64,000 nucleotides of DNA from Erpobdella octoculata (GCA_963978895.1 OZ022243.1:10830396-10894395); one strand, 5' to 3'. Numbered from the stretch's first letter, positions 35,686-47,467 are shown. Program-made: numbers and translations. The notes: generated from the sequence alone by a model not told the origin.

Positions 35686-36007
35686 CCCGGGACACATTTT
35701 CGCCAATGCTCGACGGTATAAGACAGGGAGACAAATACTATCATCTGATTGGATAGTTTTAAATGACTAGGTCACATACAACCATAGATATCTATCCATA
35801 TTTGCATACATTATGCACTTGAAGCTTGAATTGTTTCAAAATCTATCTGTAACGCAATCAAAAAAGAAAACCTGGGACGTTGGCAAGCGGCGTGCGGTCT
35901 CTCACATATTATCGCTCAGAGGTTTCTATTCGGAAAGATAAGTCAATATACTTTTTCTTATCTTATTTTGAGTAGTGGAAGTTTTATTTTGCATTTATCT
36001 TACAAAT

Positions 36008-36766
36008 ATGATTCTCAAAAGCAAGGAAATGCTCAAGTGCATTAACTGTAGTATGTATGGAAGCGGTGAAAACTTCATAGATTCCGTATGCAACAATTGT
36101 TTGAGAATTGACAAATTGGAGAAAGAGGTCGAGAAATTGCTATTAAAGACATCTGCAGAAAAGGAAGAGGAAGGGAAAAAACTCGTTGAAAAACAGCTGG
36201 AGGTATGTGAAAAGAAAGCATATCAAAAGATTGAAGAAAAGTTTGCTGAGTTGCTTGTTTCCAAATCATCAGCAGCCAATAATAATGGGACCAGGGAAAC
36301 TAACGTTTCAATCCAAGAAGAGGAGTGGACCAAAAAAGAAATAAAGGCAATAAAAGAAAAAGTAAATAAAGTGGAAAATAAGATAAAAAATACAGACCAG
36401 CATGAACTTAGAAGGAACAACATTATAATTCATAGGATGGCAGAGAGTGCTACAGATAAAGAAGATCAGAAGAGAACCGATGATACAAAATCTGTGTTGT
36501 CACTATTTAAAGTACTTGAAGTATCTTGTGAAAGTTCAGATATAAAAAAAGTGATCAGACTTGGCAAGGAATCTGAAAAAGACAGACCTGTCCTTGTTGA
36601 ACTGAAGGAAGCAACAAAGAAAAATTTGATATTAGAGTCACTTTTTAAACTCAAGAATGCAGAGGAAAAGTTTAGAAGGGTCTCTGTTACCCACGATATG
36701 ACTAGAATAGAGAGAGAACAATGCAAGAAACTTGTTATAAAAGCAAAAAAAAAAACAGAACAATGA
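36008..36766 (+). CDS. LINE ORF1 protein (zinc-binding N-terminus, coiled coil, RRM-like region)
   Basis: ATG at 36008 begins MILKSKEMLKC. Cysteines at the start (CINC, later CNNC) form a possible zinc-binding pair. A strongly charged Lys/Glu-rich stretch predicts a coiled coil. After HELRRNNIIIHRM come a VIRLG segment and RPVLVEL, the layout of RNA-binding ORF1 proteins in LINEs with an APE endonuclease. The protein would coat the element's RNA. It ends with TGA at 36764-36766, 12 nt before the ATG of ORF2 in another frame, as expected of a dicistronic LINE. The GTG earlier in the frame (35975) is not a plausible start. Confidence 0.7.
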   Translation: MILKSKEMLKCINCSMYGSGENFIDSVCNNCLRIDKLEKEVEKLLLKTSAEKEEEGKKLVEKQLEVCEKKAYQKIEEKFAELLVSKSSAANNNGTRETNVSIQEEEWTKKEIKAIKEKVNKVENKIKNTDQHELRRNNIIIHRMAESATDKEDQKRTDDTKSVLSLFKVLEVSCESSDIKKVIRLGKESEKDRPVLVELKEATKKNLILESLFKLKNAEEKFRRVSVTHDMTRIEREQCKKLVIKAKKKTEQ

Positions 36767-36778
36767 TCAGTCGGGGGA

Positions 36779-37873
36779 ATGGATATACAAGGTGAAGGGT
36801 GTGCCAGGGAATATGAGAATAGTAAAGCTCAAGAAGGTGCAATAATAAAAGCAATAAATAGGCAGAGTTTCAATAGTGTAACTAAACTAAAAAGAACAAT
36901 ATTGAAATGTTTCTATGCCAATGTAAGAAGTATAGTAAGCAAAGAAAAAAGATGTGCATTGGAAGTTTATGTGGAATTAGAAAAACCTGACATCATTGGT
37001 ATAACAGAATCATGGGCAAAGGAAGATATATTAGATATTGAACTAGCAATTAATGGGTACACAATGTTTAGGAACGACAGGCAAAATCAAAATAATAAGG
37101 GGCATGGTGCAGGTGGTATAATTTTATATGTTAAAAATGAAATAAAGGCAGTGGAAAGAAAAGATATATCAAGCGATAAGTTTAAAGAAAGTCTCTGGTG
37201 TGATATACAGCATAGAGCTAAAAACAGTTTACTAATAGGTGTTTGCTACAGACCCCCAAATGTAGATGAAAGTGTGGATAATGGTTTGTGTGAATTATTG
37301 GGTAGGGTTAGCCAGGAATCTGTATTGATAATGGGAGATTTCAATTACCATATAAACTGGATAAACATGGAAGGAGAAAGACACCAATATAATAAATTCT
37401 TGGATTGTATTAATGGGGAATTTTTACACCAACATGTCATGAACCCAACAAGAAACAAAAATATATTAGATTTGGTAATAACTTCTGATGAGAACATTGT
37501 AGAGAACATCTCTGTAGGAGAGCCTTTTCATTCTAGTGACCACCAAATTGTAAGATTTGAAATAACATTGCAGGATTGTAACATGAAAATAAATTCTCAT
37601 ATTAGCTACAATTTTTTTAAAGCAAATTATAGTAAAGTGAGAAGCAAAATAAGAGACATGAATATAATGAGAAAAATTGAATCGGTGGATGTAAATGACT
37701 GCTGGATGTTATTAAAAAAAAACATGGAGGAGGTCATTCAAGAAATAATACCCATTAAGAACAAATTTGTCAGGAAACAGCCATGGATAACAAAGGAAGT
37801 CTTAAAAATAAGAAGAGCAAAAATCAAAGCATGGAAAAGGTTCCAAAAACTTCGAAATGAAAATGATTTTTAA
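36779..37873 (+). pseudogene. LINE ORF2, endonuclease only (3'-truncated)
   Basis: The 364-residue frame contains an APE endonuclease: YANVRSIVSK near the start, DIIGITESW, GAGGIILYVK, VCYRPPN, MGDFNYHINW, an NILDLVITSD segment and HSSDHQIVRFEI. It resembles CR1/Jockey-group ORF2 proteins. The frame ends just after PWITKEVLKIRRAK, where a reverse transcriptase should follow. Instead the DNA changes into a GC-rich minisatellite, so the polymerase and 3' end are lost. The endonuclease itself is open and complete. Confidence 0.8.
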
Positions 37874-37874
37874 A

Positions 37875-38190
37875 TAGCCCTTCCCGGACTTTTCAGTAGG
37901 CCCCCGAAAATAAAGTTGCCCCCACGTACTTAAGGGGGCACTCGGCACTGAAGTGGGTCCCACGCACTTAAAAGGGCCCAGCACTGAATTGAGCCCTACG
38001 CACTCAATGGGCACCCGGCACTGATGTGGGCTCCACGCACTTGAGTGGGCTTCGGTCTTACGTGAGCCTCTGCACTTAAGTGGGCTCCCGGCACCTAAGT
38101 GGGCCCCTACTTACTTAAGTGGCCTTTCCCGGACTTTTCAGTGGGTTTCCCGGCATTAAAGTGGTTCCCCGCACTTGCGTCCCGGTTATA
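37875..38190 (+). repeat. GC-rich CACTTAAGTGGGCCC minisatellite
   Basis: Imperfect units of about 30 bp with GGGCCCCACGCACTTAAGTGG. A CTTCCCGGACTTTTCAGT-like phrase occurs near both edges (37880 and 38125). It is markedly more GC-rich than its surroundings and has no coding content. Confidence 0.8.
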
Positions 38191-38399
38191 AAGATTGTTA
38201 GCGTTATTCATAGCCTGGCCAAGTAGGTTGTCCATAGAAATTAAAAGAGAGAAGAGATGCTAAAGAAACTCGGAAGCTTGATTGTCCACGTCGAGATGGA
38301 GAGGTGGTAAAAAAGTTATGAACAGTTCAAAATGGAACGAGATAGGTCACAGATTTTGTATGCATGCATCGATCGCATTGAGTCTAAGTTGAACACACG

Positions 38400-38640
38400 A
38401 TTTACAGAAAATAGTGATATTCTTGCATGCCTGAATTCTTTCAATCCGCAATCTGATGATTTCCTCTCTGCACTCTGCAGACCGAATAAGAACACTTTTG
38501 CGGCCAGTCCCAAACCCGGATAAAAAATATCAAATTATGATCCACGACAGGATAATTCGATATATATTACATATACTGATATTTGAGTCTTAAAACACCT
38601 AGTATAAAGAATGATAAACTATTATCAAATAACAATATTA
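38400..38640 (+). mobile_element. Retroposon family X, degraded copy
   Basis: GGCCAGTCCCAAACCC, AAATTATGATCCACGACAGG and GTCTTAAAACACCTAGTATA match the copies at 33595 and 50085. A poor A-rich end follows. Confidence 0.45.
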
Positions 38641-38750
38641 GAACTACCTTAATTTAAAATGCCAGCTTGTTTAGGTTAAAAAAAAAAGAACTATAAGCCT
38701 AGATCAATTTCATAAAAATTCAGTAGATACTTGCATTATTGGGCCCAGAG

Positions 38751-39220
38751 GCGTGGCTAAGGGGGTGGGCAAGCTGCCCCGGGCGACATCATAGGGGTGA
38801 CAGAAAGAGGGTTCAGTGTATTCATACTATACTAACTTTTCAGAAATAAATGACTTTAGCTTCTTTCGTTCATCAATATTAATTACCGTTCACAGCAGAT
38901 TTTGATAGCTATAGCCTTGATAGCCTTGCTCGTAGAGACAGTTGGAAATGCTCTTATGATCACTCAGATGTTATGGTATGTGACCTCCCCCGGTCATCAG
39001 GTTTTTGGGAGGAAAAATAAAATAAGGGTTTCAATTTTTTTTAAAGTGGCTCCAACTATCCCCCCTCCCCGGTCATCAGGTTTTTTTGGGAAAAAAGCAA
39101 AAGATGCTATGCACGGGGGCGCAGATTTTGTGTTTTGTGCCCAGGCGCAGAGGACCCTGAGTGGGCCCCTAAAACATCTTGCCCCCCTAAGGTTTTGCTG
39201 AAATGACGTCCCTGCCGCCG
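38751..39220. mobile_element. Decayed DNA-transposon sequence (CAGAGGCGTGGCTA terminus)
   Basis: It starts CAGAGGCGTGGCTAAGGGGG, similar to the termini at 1534 and 48955. The body contains two CCCGGTCATCAGGTTTTT phrases (38990 and 39068) and a GGGGGCGCAGATTTTG segment. It interrupts the LINE that resumes at about 39225. The exact right end is unclear. Confidence 0.35.
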
Positions 39221-39224
39221 AGGT

Positions 39225-41250
39225 AGGACCACAGCTATTTGAGCGCTTTCCCACAAAATCCGAAAAAGACAGCAATCTTTGGCAAAGCATGTCGTGGTCC
39301 ACCGTGTCGAACGCAGCAGACAGATCCAGCAAGACAAGAAGAGTGAGCTGACCATGATCGTCCGCCTCGAGAACGTCCGAGAAACCTCTATGTGTGGCTG
39401 TCTCCGTCGAATGATGCCAAGGTAAGTTGATTGATATGCAGGTAGAAGTTTGTTGTCGTTGAGATGTTTAGTGATTCTGACAAGAATCAACTTCTCCAAG
39501 ACTTTCGAAATGACGGATAGATTAGAAATGGGGCGATAAGAGCTGGTATCACCCCTATCGAGTTTTTTTTAGAATTGGGGTTATGTACGATGTTTTGAAG
39601 GATTGAGGAAGCACACCTTCGTTGATGGAAGTATTGAACAATCTTACAAAAAACAGAGCTAGGAGATGCACGGCTTTTTTGAGAAGCCACGTTGGTATGG
39701 GATCAAAGCAGCACTGCTTGCTCGGAAGAAGGTTGATAAAACGGATGACCTCGTCCAGGTCGACTGGCGGGAAGCCAGATAGTGGCGTGTCAGTGTATTG
39801 TGCAAGGGGTGGTGGAGCTTCGCAACCGGCAGTTGACCGCTGTAGAGTTTGGCAGCAGAAAACTTTGCAAATTGTTCAGCATTTGGCAAGGAACTGGTAG
39901 CAACGCGCCCTCTAGACATGACTGTATTGATGGCAGCCCACATCCTGCAACTTGAGCCTTGCTTTCTCTCGATTCTGTTTTTCCAGTAAATCGCGCTTGC
40001 GTTTGGCAAGCTTTCTGTACTCAGTGCGACGAGAACGCCAGAGAAGAATATCTTCGTCTCTAGACGTCTTCAGGGCAGTTCTTTCGAGGCGTCTTGTCTG
40101 CCTCTTTGCTTCGCGGCATTCTTCGTCGAACCACGGGTCTGAAGAGCGGAGACGGATTCTAATAGATCTTTGAGGTATTAATTTGTCAAGGATAAACCCA
40201 AGCTCGACATCATACGCAGTCGCATCTTTGTCAACGTCGCGAGCATCATGGGCCAGTAGTGGTGAAGTGCTGAGAAGTTCGAGGAAGCCGTCAAAGCAGA
40301 AATTTCTCCAAGGTCGACAAGAGTAGGTTTTGTAGGTAGGGGGCGGTCGCTCCATCAACATAGACCAGCTCAGCAACAGGTGATCAGAGAGGCTGGTTTC
40401 GTGCATGTCGATTGCCGGCGCCAATGACGACGAGCGTATTGCGATGGCATCAAGGATGCCTCCTCCTTCATGTGTTGGTTTATCGACGTATTGGGTAAGA
40501 CCAGGGTCAGAAAAAGCACTCATCAAAGCACGCGATTGAGGGCCGTCGACACAATCAAGTCTGATATTAAAATCCCCGCAGACGACAACGTCCTCGCTCA
40601 GGACGGTCTGATAGCTCGTTGAAGAAACCATCATGCACGGCTCCAGTTCTGTAGATGACCACAATTATACATCTATACATAAAAGAAATAATTCTACCCA
40701 AGACGTATTCAAATGTGGTTGGAGATACTCCCAGCTTCACTGTCTTGAGTTGAAACCCAGGCGCAGCAACAATAGCGACGCCTCTATGATTACAGCGAAG
40801 GTCGTCGACGCCAGCTCTCGGTCTTGCTCGGTCGATGACTGAGAAGCCCTTTGAAATAAACGTTCTGATGGGCAATGAATCCAGATCGTACCACGTCTCC
40901 GTCAACAAAAGAATGTCAATTCACCGGTCGGCTATAAGGTCAAGAAGATCGTCGATTTTGTTGTTGAGCGATCTGAGGTTCAAAAGGCTCACGACTGAGG
41001 TTTTCGTAACGGACCCGCATGGCGCCCGGTAACAGCAGTGGCAGTGCCGTTCCGTCGACCAGCGCGGCAGTCTGGGTGAGAGATGAACCTCCGACCCGCT
41101 CGACAGCCTCTGTAGTGATGAAAATAATTGGAACCTTTGCGATGTATCCAAAACTTCCGTAGAGTAGCAAGAATATGAGTAGTAGGACGAAAAGATAAGT
41201 TATTGAGTGATAGTAATTCGCTTTGACTGTAAGAAATAAGACGCATTCCG
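39225..41250 (-). pseudogene. Jockey/CR1-group LINE ORF2 fragment, frameshifted, 3'-truncated
   Basis: Read on the minus strand: LRSLNNKIDDLLDLI near 40950-41000, then ETWYDLDSLPIR, VVVCGDFNIRLD, GGILDAIAIRSS and SLSDHLLLSWSM, which are APE endonuclease motifs. Next come basic helices, KLILVRITKHLNDNKLLPAYQS (reverse transcriptase start) and LDLSAAFDTVDHDML. The frame shifts at least four times and ends in the middle of the polymerase where the repeat at 38751-39220 begins. The element is dead. Confidence 0.7.
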
Positions 41251-41359
41251 ACTGTTAGTTAGACCGGATGTAAATTTCAAAAATGTTGCAAAAACAATGG
41301 GCGACTCCGGCGTCTAAAAAGTTCTGCAAAAAACTAAAAAGTGCATTTCATTATAATGT

Positions 41360-41392
<33 letters not shown>

Positions 41393-41538
41393 CTACAAAT
41401 TTATTTATAAAAAAAAAATCACAATTTCGACAAAAAAACAAATAAGGGGCAACAGAAAAAGAACAAATGTTCCTGCGAGACTGTAACCCTGTACATAAAA
41501 TTGTAAAAAAGTAAAAATTTACAAAAGAGCAAATATCT

Positions 41539-44525
41539 TCACTGAATTGGTAAGAAGTCTTTCAAAGTCTTGTGCAGCAGGTAATTTTTCAGAGAAGCCT
41601 TGAATGAGCTGAGAGAACTTTTGTTGATGTCATGCGGCAGAGAATTCCAGATCTTAGGACCAACAAATTTTATCGAGTGCATTCCAAGTGTCGACCGGAT
41701 CAATCCTGAACGGAAACAGTGTTTAGAACGCACAAAATGGTTGTGAACTTCTTCTGCTTTATAAAGGTGACTCGTTGAATATTGGGGTGAAAGATCATGT
41801 GCATACTTATACATGTAAATTGCTGATTGATATAGACAGACTTGATCAATTGTCAACAAATGGTTGTTTATCCGAGTGGTTTTGGTTGAATGACTCCTGG
41901 GCAGGTGAAAAATTGCTCTAATAATACGTTTTTGGAGAATCATTATTTTTGTTATTCGACTTCTGTAGTTGATACACCATATAAAATTACAATAGTTAAT
42001 GAAAGGATATATTAATGAAAAGTACAGTGTCAGCAAAACCTTGCTAGGAAGAAACCACGAAAGACGATGAATTATACCTGAATGCAGGGAAACTTTTTTG
42101 AAAACATAGTTTACATGATGAGCCCATGTTAAGTGTTGATCAACGTAGACTCCTAAAAATTTTGTTACTGAAACATTATCTATTTTAGAGCCATCAACTG
42201 TTAGTTCTATGTTGTCTGGGGAAAACCTTTTACGAGGATTATGAAATACAATGTAGTTAGTTTTATCAGCATTGAGAGATAATTTATTGCATTTAAACCA
42301 AAAGGATAATTTATTCAGTTCAGTGTTTGTTTTTTGTATCAAATCTGGTAAAGATTTATCTGAAATGAAAGCAGTTGTGTCATCAGCAAATAGAAAATAT
42401 TTAAAAAACAGAGAGCTATTCGAGAGATCATTAACGTAGATTATGAACAGAAGCGGCCCGAGTATAGATCCTTGGGGAACACCACAAGTAATAGATTTGA
42501 AACTGGACAATTCATTGTTAAATTGTACACATTGAGATCTCCCAGACAAATAATTTCTAAACCAGTTAAGCTCAGTCTGAGATATACCGTAGTGCTTTAG
42601 TTTTGCAATAATGATATTGTGATCAATAGTGTCAAAGGCTTTGGATAAGTCAAGGAAAATTGCAAGTGGTATTTCACTATGGTCGATTGAGTAAAGAATT
42701 TTATCTTGTAAGTTACTAACAGCCATATAAGTAGAGAAACCTGGACGAAAACCATACTGATGTTCATATAATAATAAATTTTTGTTGAAATAATTGTAGA
42801 GCTGTATATGAACAACTTTTTCAAAAAACTTGGAAAAAAATGGTAAAATAGAAATTGGACGGTAGTTAGAAGTTGATGATTTTTTTCCTGATTTGAATAA
42901 CGGTATGACTTTTGCTAATTTTATTTGATAAGGAACAATACCGGTTTGTAGTGAACAGTTAATGATACACGAAAGTACCACTGTTATGTGATCAATAGAT
43001 AGAATAGCAAGGTGAGGGTCGATATCATCAACCCCAGAAGAATGAGAAATTTTAAGTTTTTTAGAAATATTAATTATATCTAAGTGAGTACAAGAAGAAA
43101 ATTTAAATAATGTTGAAACTAAAGGTGGTAAAAATTGTTTATAAGAATCTCCATAATCAGGAATCTTGGATGCTAAATTAATTCCGATATCAGTAAAGTA
43201 GCTGTTAAACGCATCACTAATAATTAATTCGTCAGTTGTCAAGCAATCGTTGACAACAAATTTATCATGCAATTTATTATTTTTATGATTTCCGTTAATG
43301 AGTGAGTTAATTAAAGTCCAAGTTTTCTTGATGTTGTTTTTGTAAGAAGTAAATTTTTCAGCATAAAATTGTTTGATAGTTTTTTTCTTCAGAGATTTGA
43401 ATATGTTTCTACTTTGAACAAATTTGACTTTATTTTCAAGAGTTGGCTCTTTAATGTAATTTTTGTAAAGTTTAGATTTTAATTTGCACCTATCAAGTAA
43501 TTCCTGGTTCATCCAATCTTTTTTAAATTTTGGATTTGCTAAAGGAAAACTTGAAATAGGGAAAGATTCATTATAAACCTTATCATATAAGTTTATAAAC
43601 ATTGAGTAAGCTTTTTCAGGGTCGGCATTTTCGCAAGCTTGAAATACACAGGACCAGTTTGTATTTTGCAACAAATTGAGAAAATGTAATTTGTTTGCAG
43701 GCTTTGTAGCTCTTCTGTTTATAGATTTTTTGGCATAGATTTTTGTTGTACGTTTCATTGTTATGATTATGGGAAGGTGATCCGATAAGTCGTAGTAGAT
43801 TATTGATGAAGAAATATTGCAGAGTGGCTCATTTGTAAAAATATTGTCTATTAAAGATTTCGATTCGGGAGTTATTCTTGTTGGTTTGGTGATTGTTGGT
43901 AGTATGTGGTAAGAAGATAAGAGATTGAAAAAATCATTTGAGATGTGTCCAGGGTCATCAATTTTAAGCAAATCAATATTAAAATCACCTAGTAGAAACA
44001 AAAACCTGTGTGACATAAGAAAATCATTTAGTAAAGTATGAAGTTCGTCTAGAAAACATGAGATATTAGAGCTTGGCGGGCGGTAGATAATACAATAGGT
44101 GTAGGTTTTATGAAGGTGTGTAACTTTTATTACCAGGAACTCAAAAGAGAAGGCTGAAAAATCTACTTCAACAACTTCGTAAGATAGTTGAGATTTGACA
44201 AGAAGACCAACACCTCCACCTCTTCCTTCCTTACGGTTCTTGAAAACAAAGTTGTAGTTAGGAAATATAACTAAATTTGCTTTAGCATCATTGAGCCAAG
44301 TTTCAGTTATGCCAATAATATCGGGGAGCAAAAGTGAAGAAGGGTATCAAGTTCTGAAGTTTTGTTGTTTAAACTACGGCAGTTAATGTGAAAGAGTGAT
44401 AGTATAGAGTTGGACAAAAATTTTGAGAGGTTGTCTAGAGTTTCATAAGAGGTGTCTATAGATGCAGAGTTTTCTATTGATTCTAAAGTGTCACAATGTG
44501 TGTCAAATTCATTGTTGATTGCCAT
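41539..44525 (-). CDS. CR1/L2-type LINE ORF2: APE endonuclease and reverse transcriptase
   Basis: ATG at 44525 (MAINNEFDTHCD). HINCRSLNNKTSELDT leads to a frameshift at about 44335 where a T run is one base short. After it the frame is open to 41539. The endonuclease has DIIGITETWLND, GGGVGLLVKS, YRPPSSN, LLGDFNIDLL and SDHLPIIITM. The polymerase has YRPISILPFFSK, LDLSKAFDTIDHN, GVPQGSILGPLLF and FADDTTAF. The C-terminal region includes WCINYRSRITKI and KIWNSLPHDI, standard for CR1/L2 elements. The protein nicks DNA and copies the RNA at the nick. Apart from the single-base shift it looks intact, so the copy is young. Confidence 0.88.
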
Positions 44526-45567
44526 TTTTGTTAGTTATAGTTTTAACTGCATTATCCGATCCGGCAACTTCGACGGCAGCCTGTTTTTCGCTTTTTGTCG
44601 GTTCGATAGCAATGCGTGGGTTGAAAATCCATTTTCTAACTAATACATGTTGAGGCCAAAAATTGGGATCAAGTACCCTGGGCATATTTATGTCTTCAAT
44701 TGTTATTCTAAAAGAAGATGATCGATTTTTTGTTGTAGTGATATTTTCTATATCTTTTTTTACAATTTTACTGGTCGAAAAAACTTCAATATTTTTACTC
44801 TTGATAAAATCTTCGATGTTTTTACTTTCTACACTTTCGTCTAAGTTTCCGACATATATAACTCCTTTTTTAACATATTTTCGAGCCGCTGGTAAAGCTG
44901 AAGTACTTATGCCTTTGCATATTATGACTTTTTTATCTGACTTATTAACATCAGTATTTTGTTCGGTTGCTTTTTTCAGAATTTCCTTTTGTGATTCGGA
45001 AAGAAAAAGTGATTCTCTTTTGTTTTTATTGTGTTTTACAATGATATATTCGTCGTCAGTGTTTTCTGAGTAGTTTTTTTTAACTAGGTCAGCCCATGAC
45101 TTTTTGAATCTAGAAGTTTCTGGTTGTTCAGTAGATACGATAAAATTTGGATTTTCTTGTTTGGCACGTTCTTTAACTATTTCATTCAGTGTGCGTTCAA
45201 TATTTTCTATTCTATCGTCAATTTTTTCTAATCTATTTTTTTCACAATCAAATGTTAACATTGCAACTCTCCGAAAATCAACCGCACAGTATTGAGGCAT
45301 ACTCTTTTCATAATTATTTGCTGTGATGAATTTTACTAATTCAACTATTTCTTTTAACTTGTCATGTTTACTCTGGCCACTCGTTTGCGATTTAAACTTT
45401 TCTCCTTTGGTAGCCTCAAAATCAGCAAAGAGTAGTTTTTTTGCTGTTGAAAACTCCTCATAATTATAAAAATCAATTATTTTTTCTTGAAATTGCACAT
45501 TTTCAATAACAGTATAGTTGTTTATGACACAACTTAAGAGTTCGCTTGTAACTAATCGACGTGTCAT
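44509..45567 (-). CDS. CR1/L2-type LINE ORF1 protein
   Basis: A 352-residue frame that starts MTRRLVTSEL. Its middle is a Lys/Glu-rich helix, IDDRIENIERTLNEIV, fitting a coiled coil. The C-terminal part has GVIYVGNLDESVESKN and later SSSFRITIED and DPNFWPQHVLVRKW. This is the conserved RNA-binding region of CR1/L2 ORF1 proteins. Its stop codon TGA overlaps the ATG region of ORF2 by 17 nt, a compact dicistronic layout that suggests reinitiation or shunting for ORF2. Confidence 0.75.
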   Translation of the reverse strand: MTRRLVTSELLSCVINNYTVIENVQFQEKIIDFYNYEEFSTAKKLLFADFEATKGEKFKSQTSGQSKHDKLKEIVELVKFITANNYEKSMPQYCAVDFRRVAMLTFDCEKNRLEKIDDRIENIERTLNEIVKERAKQENPNFIVSTEQPETSRFKKSWADLVKKNYSENTDDEYIIVKHNKNKRESLFLSESQKEILKKATEQNTDVNKSDKKVIICKGISTSALPAARKYVKKGVIYVGNLDESVESKNIEDFIKSKNIEVFSTSKIVKKDIENITTTKNRSSSFRITIEDINMPRVLDPNFWPQHVLVRKWIFNPRIAIEPTKSEKQAAVEVAGSDNAVKTITNKNGNQQ

Positions 45568-45984
45568 TATCGCTCACTAAACACGTGCCTTTAGCAAAAG
45601 GGCGATTTTATCGGCGAAACTACTGAATAAAATAATAAAGACAACTTCCCTCTTTGAAAGACTTGATCTTCTGATAAATACTTTCGGATCTTTTATATGA
45701 GTCCAATCTTGCACGTGTTTTTATCAAAATATTTTCAAAGTTCAACTTGGGGAAACCGCACGCCACAACGAAGCCACGAAAATAATATCAATGTGGTTTG
45801 ATCATTGTCAAGACAATTATTTGAATTCGATTTTATTTTATTGCATTCTTGGTACCTATTTGATACAGGTGTAAACATTTTTATCAAAAATTTTGATAAA
45901 TTACAATTACAACAAAATGCGACGTGATTGAATAAAAAATTTCTGTTAGAAGGTATCCATATCAATTGCTTTACAAAGCGATTT

Positions 45985-46397
45985 TTCAAATGCCAGAAGT
46001 ACAAGTTTGCTTTTTCTCTCATGGCACATTGATCTTCTCTGCTCTGTGGTCGTAGTACTCGTGTTAGACAAGAAAATGAATTGTCACAAGTGGCAGTCGA
46101 GATGCCGAGAGTCATAGCAGCTGAATAGTGTCAATGTAAAGTAAGAAATGCATTTTTATAGTCCAGCATAAAATCCATCCCTTCCTGGAGACTGCAGCCT
46201 GGATGAAATTTGTTTTTTAGAAACCTACTTGCAATGAGAGCCTCATCTGAAATATATTTTTCAACATGGTCGTGTTTTAGCAGTTGCGTCAACGGTTTAA
46301 GATTGTTGACAACTAAAAACTTGTCTAATGTTGGTAGAAGGGCAGACACTGCACAAGTCAAACCTTTAGAAGAACCATCAACAAACCTCTCCATCAA
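45985..46397 (-). pseudogene. hAT (ZMYM1/DUF4371-type) transposase C-terminal fragment
   Basis: Minus-strand frame with a stop TGA at about 46131-46133. Read across, MERFVDGSSKGLTCAVSALL is followed by a helical segment and then MTLGISTATCDNSFSCLTRV, the end of hAT transposases of the ZMYM1 type. Just outside, at 46425-46460, a GGGGGGGCTGGAACCCTTC palindromic sequence is probably the transposon terminus. Confidence 0.6.
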
Positions 46398-46558
46398 ATA
46401 AGGTGAAAAAACGCCAAAAATTCTAGTGGGGGGGGGCTGGAACCCTTCAGCCCCCCGTTAGCTAATGGGCCTGTGGCTCAGAAAAGCGAGGTGGAGTTAA
46501 GCTGTCCTGTCTCTACTACTTATTATTTATAATTAGATGTGTTTTCTCTAAAAATTGG

Positions 46559-47362
46559 CAGTGATGGGCAGTAGTTAACTACTTTTAACTACTTTAGTAG
46601 TTAACTACTAGTTTAACTACATGGGAGTAGTTAAGGCAAAAAGTTTAACTACCCGAAAATAACCGGTAGTTAAAGAATAGTTTAACTACTTTTTAGAGTA
46701 GTTAACTACAATTAGTTTAACTACCTAAAAGTAGTTAAAGTCTAAAAAAAATTAAACCAGCCTGTATAATATTTTACGCAAAGATCTGGCTTCAAATGAC
46801 TCAACAACAAACTCACTGCTCATGTATGCTAATATAACAAGAGTTTTTCTCAAGTTTAATACAAGTCTACCAAGCAGTGCTGCTGTTGAGAGACTGTTCA
46901 GTTGTGCGGGTCAAATATCAGTGCCAAGACGGTGCAAAGTGTCTGACAGATTGTTTGAAAAGCTTGTTTTCCTGCGTCATGTACTCAAACGATAATCATC
47001 AACAGGTAATAAAACGATGTTTGACTCCGTCTAAAGTAGATTGATGGGCTGGATAATTAACTTATAAAAAATGTGTCTTTTCATTATTAAATTGAAAAAA
47101 ATTGTCATGGCTTTATTTAATAAATTAGATAGTGAACATAATTAATGGTGATCATGTGAGGCCTAATACAGCAATGCATTGTATTAGTGTACAAGTTTAT
47201 AGAAAAAAGTAGTTAAAAGTAGTTAACTACTTTACAGTATTTAACTACTTTAGTTAAACTACCTCTGACAAAAAGTAGTTAACTACATAGTTTAACTACT
47301 AAAAAGTAAATGTAACTACAGAAAAGTTCAACTACTTGAAAGTAGTTTGTTGCCCATCACTG
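46559..47362 (+). mobile_element. hAT element with AGTTAACTAC subterminal repeats and 8-bp target duplication
   Basis: The TIR is CAGTGATGGGCA. The flanking duplication is AAAATTGG (46551-46558 and 47363-47370). Subterminal arrays of GTAGTTAACTAC-type palindromic repeats lie at 46572-46735 and 47205-47345. The interior encodes the end of a transposase, so the copy is internally deleted. Confidence 0.92.
46762..46995 (+). pseudogene. hAT transposase C-terminal dimerisation fragment
   Basis: An open stretch ends at TAA 46993-46995. It contains LPSSAAVERLFSCAG, QISVPRRCKVSDRLFEKLVF and LRHVLKR, the hAT family dimerisation signature. It begins without an ATG at the inner edge of the subterminal repeats. 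It belongs to the element at 46559-47362 and is the only coding part left. Confidence 0.8.
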
Positions 47363-47467
47363 AAAATTGGTAAAATATTTGTATTAAAAAGTTACTGGGA
47401 ATTAATGTTGTAACGTTAATGTGGTTCGCCTCCGAGCTGTGCAGTTGGAAATTTGCGGCATCTCAAA

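Larger units (their letters stand above)
41360..45650 (-). mobile_element. Nearly full-length CR1/L2-type LINE with poly(A) tail
   Basis: A minus-strand element with ORF1 (45567-44509), ORF2 (44525-41539), a short 3' UTR and a run of about 33 T on the plus strand at 41361-41393, which is the 3' poly(A) tail. Only one frame defect was noticed. The 5' limit is not certain and no target duplication was confirmed. Confidence 0.75.
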
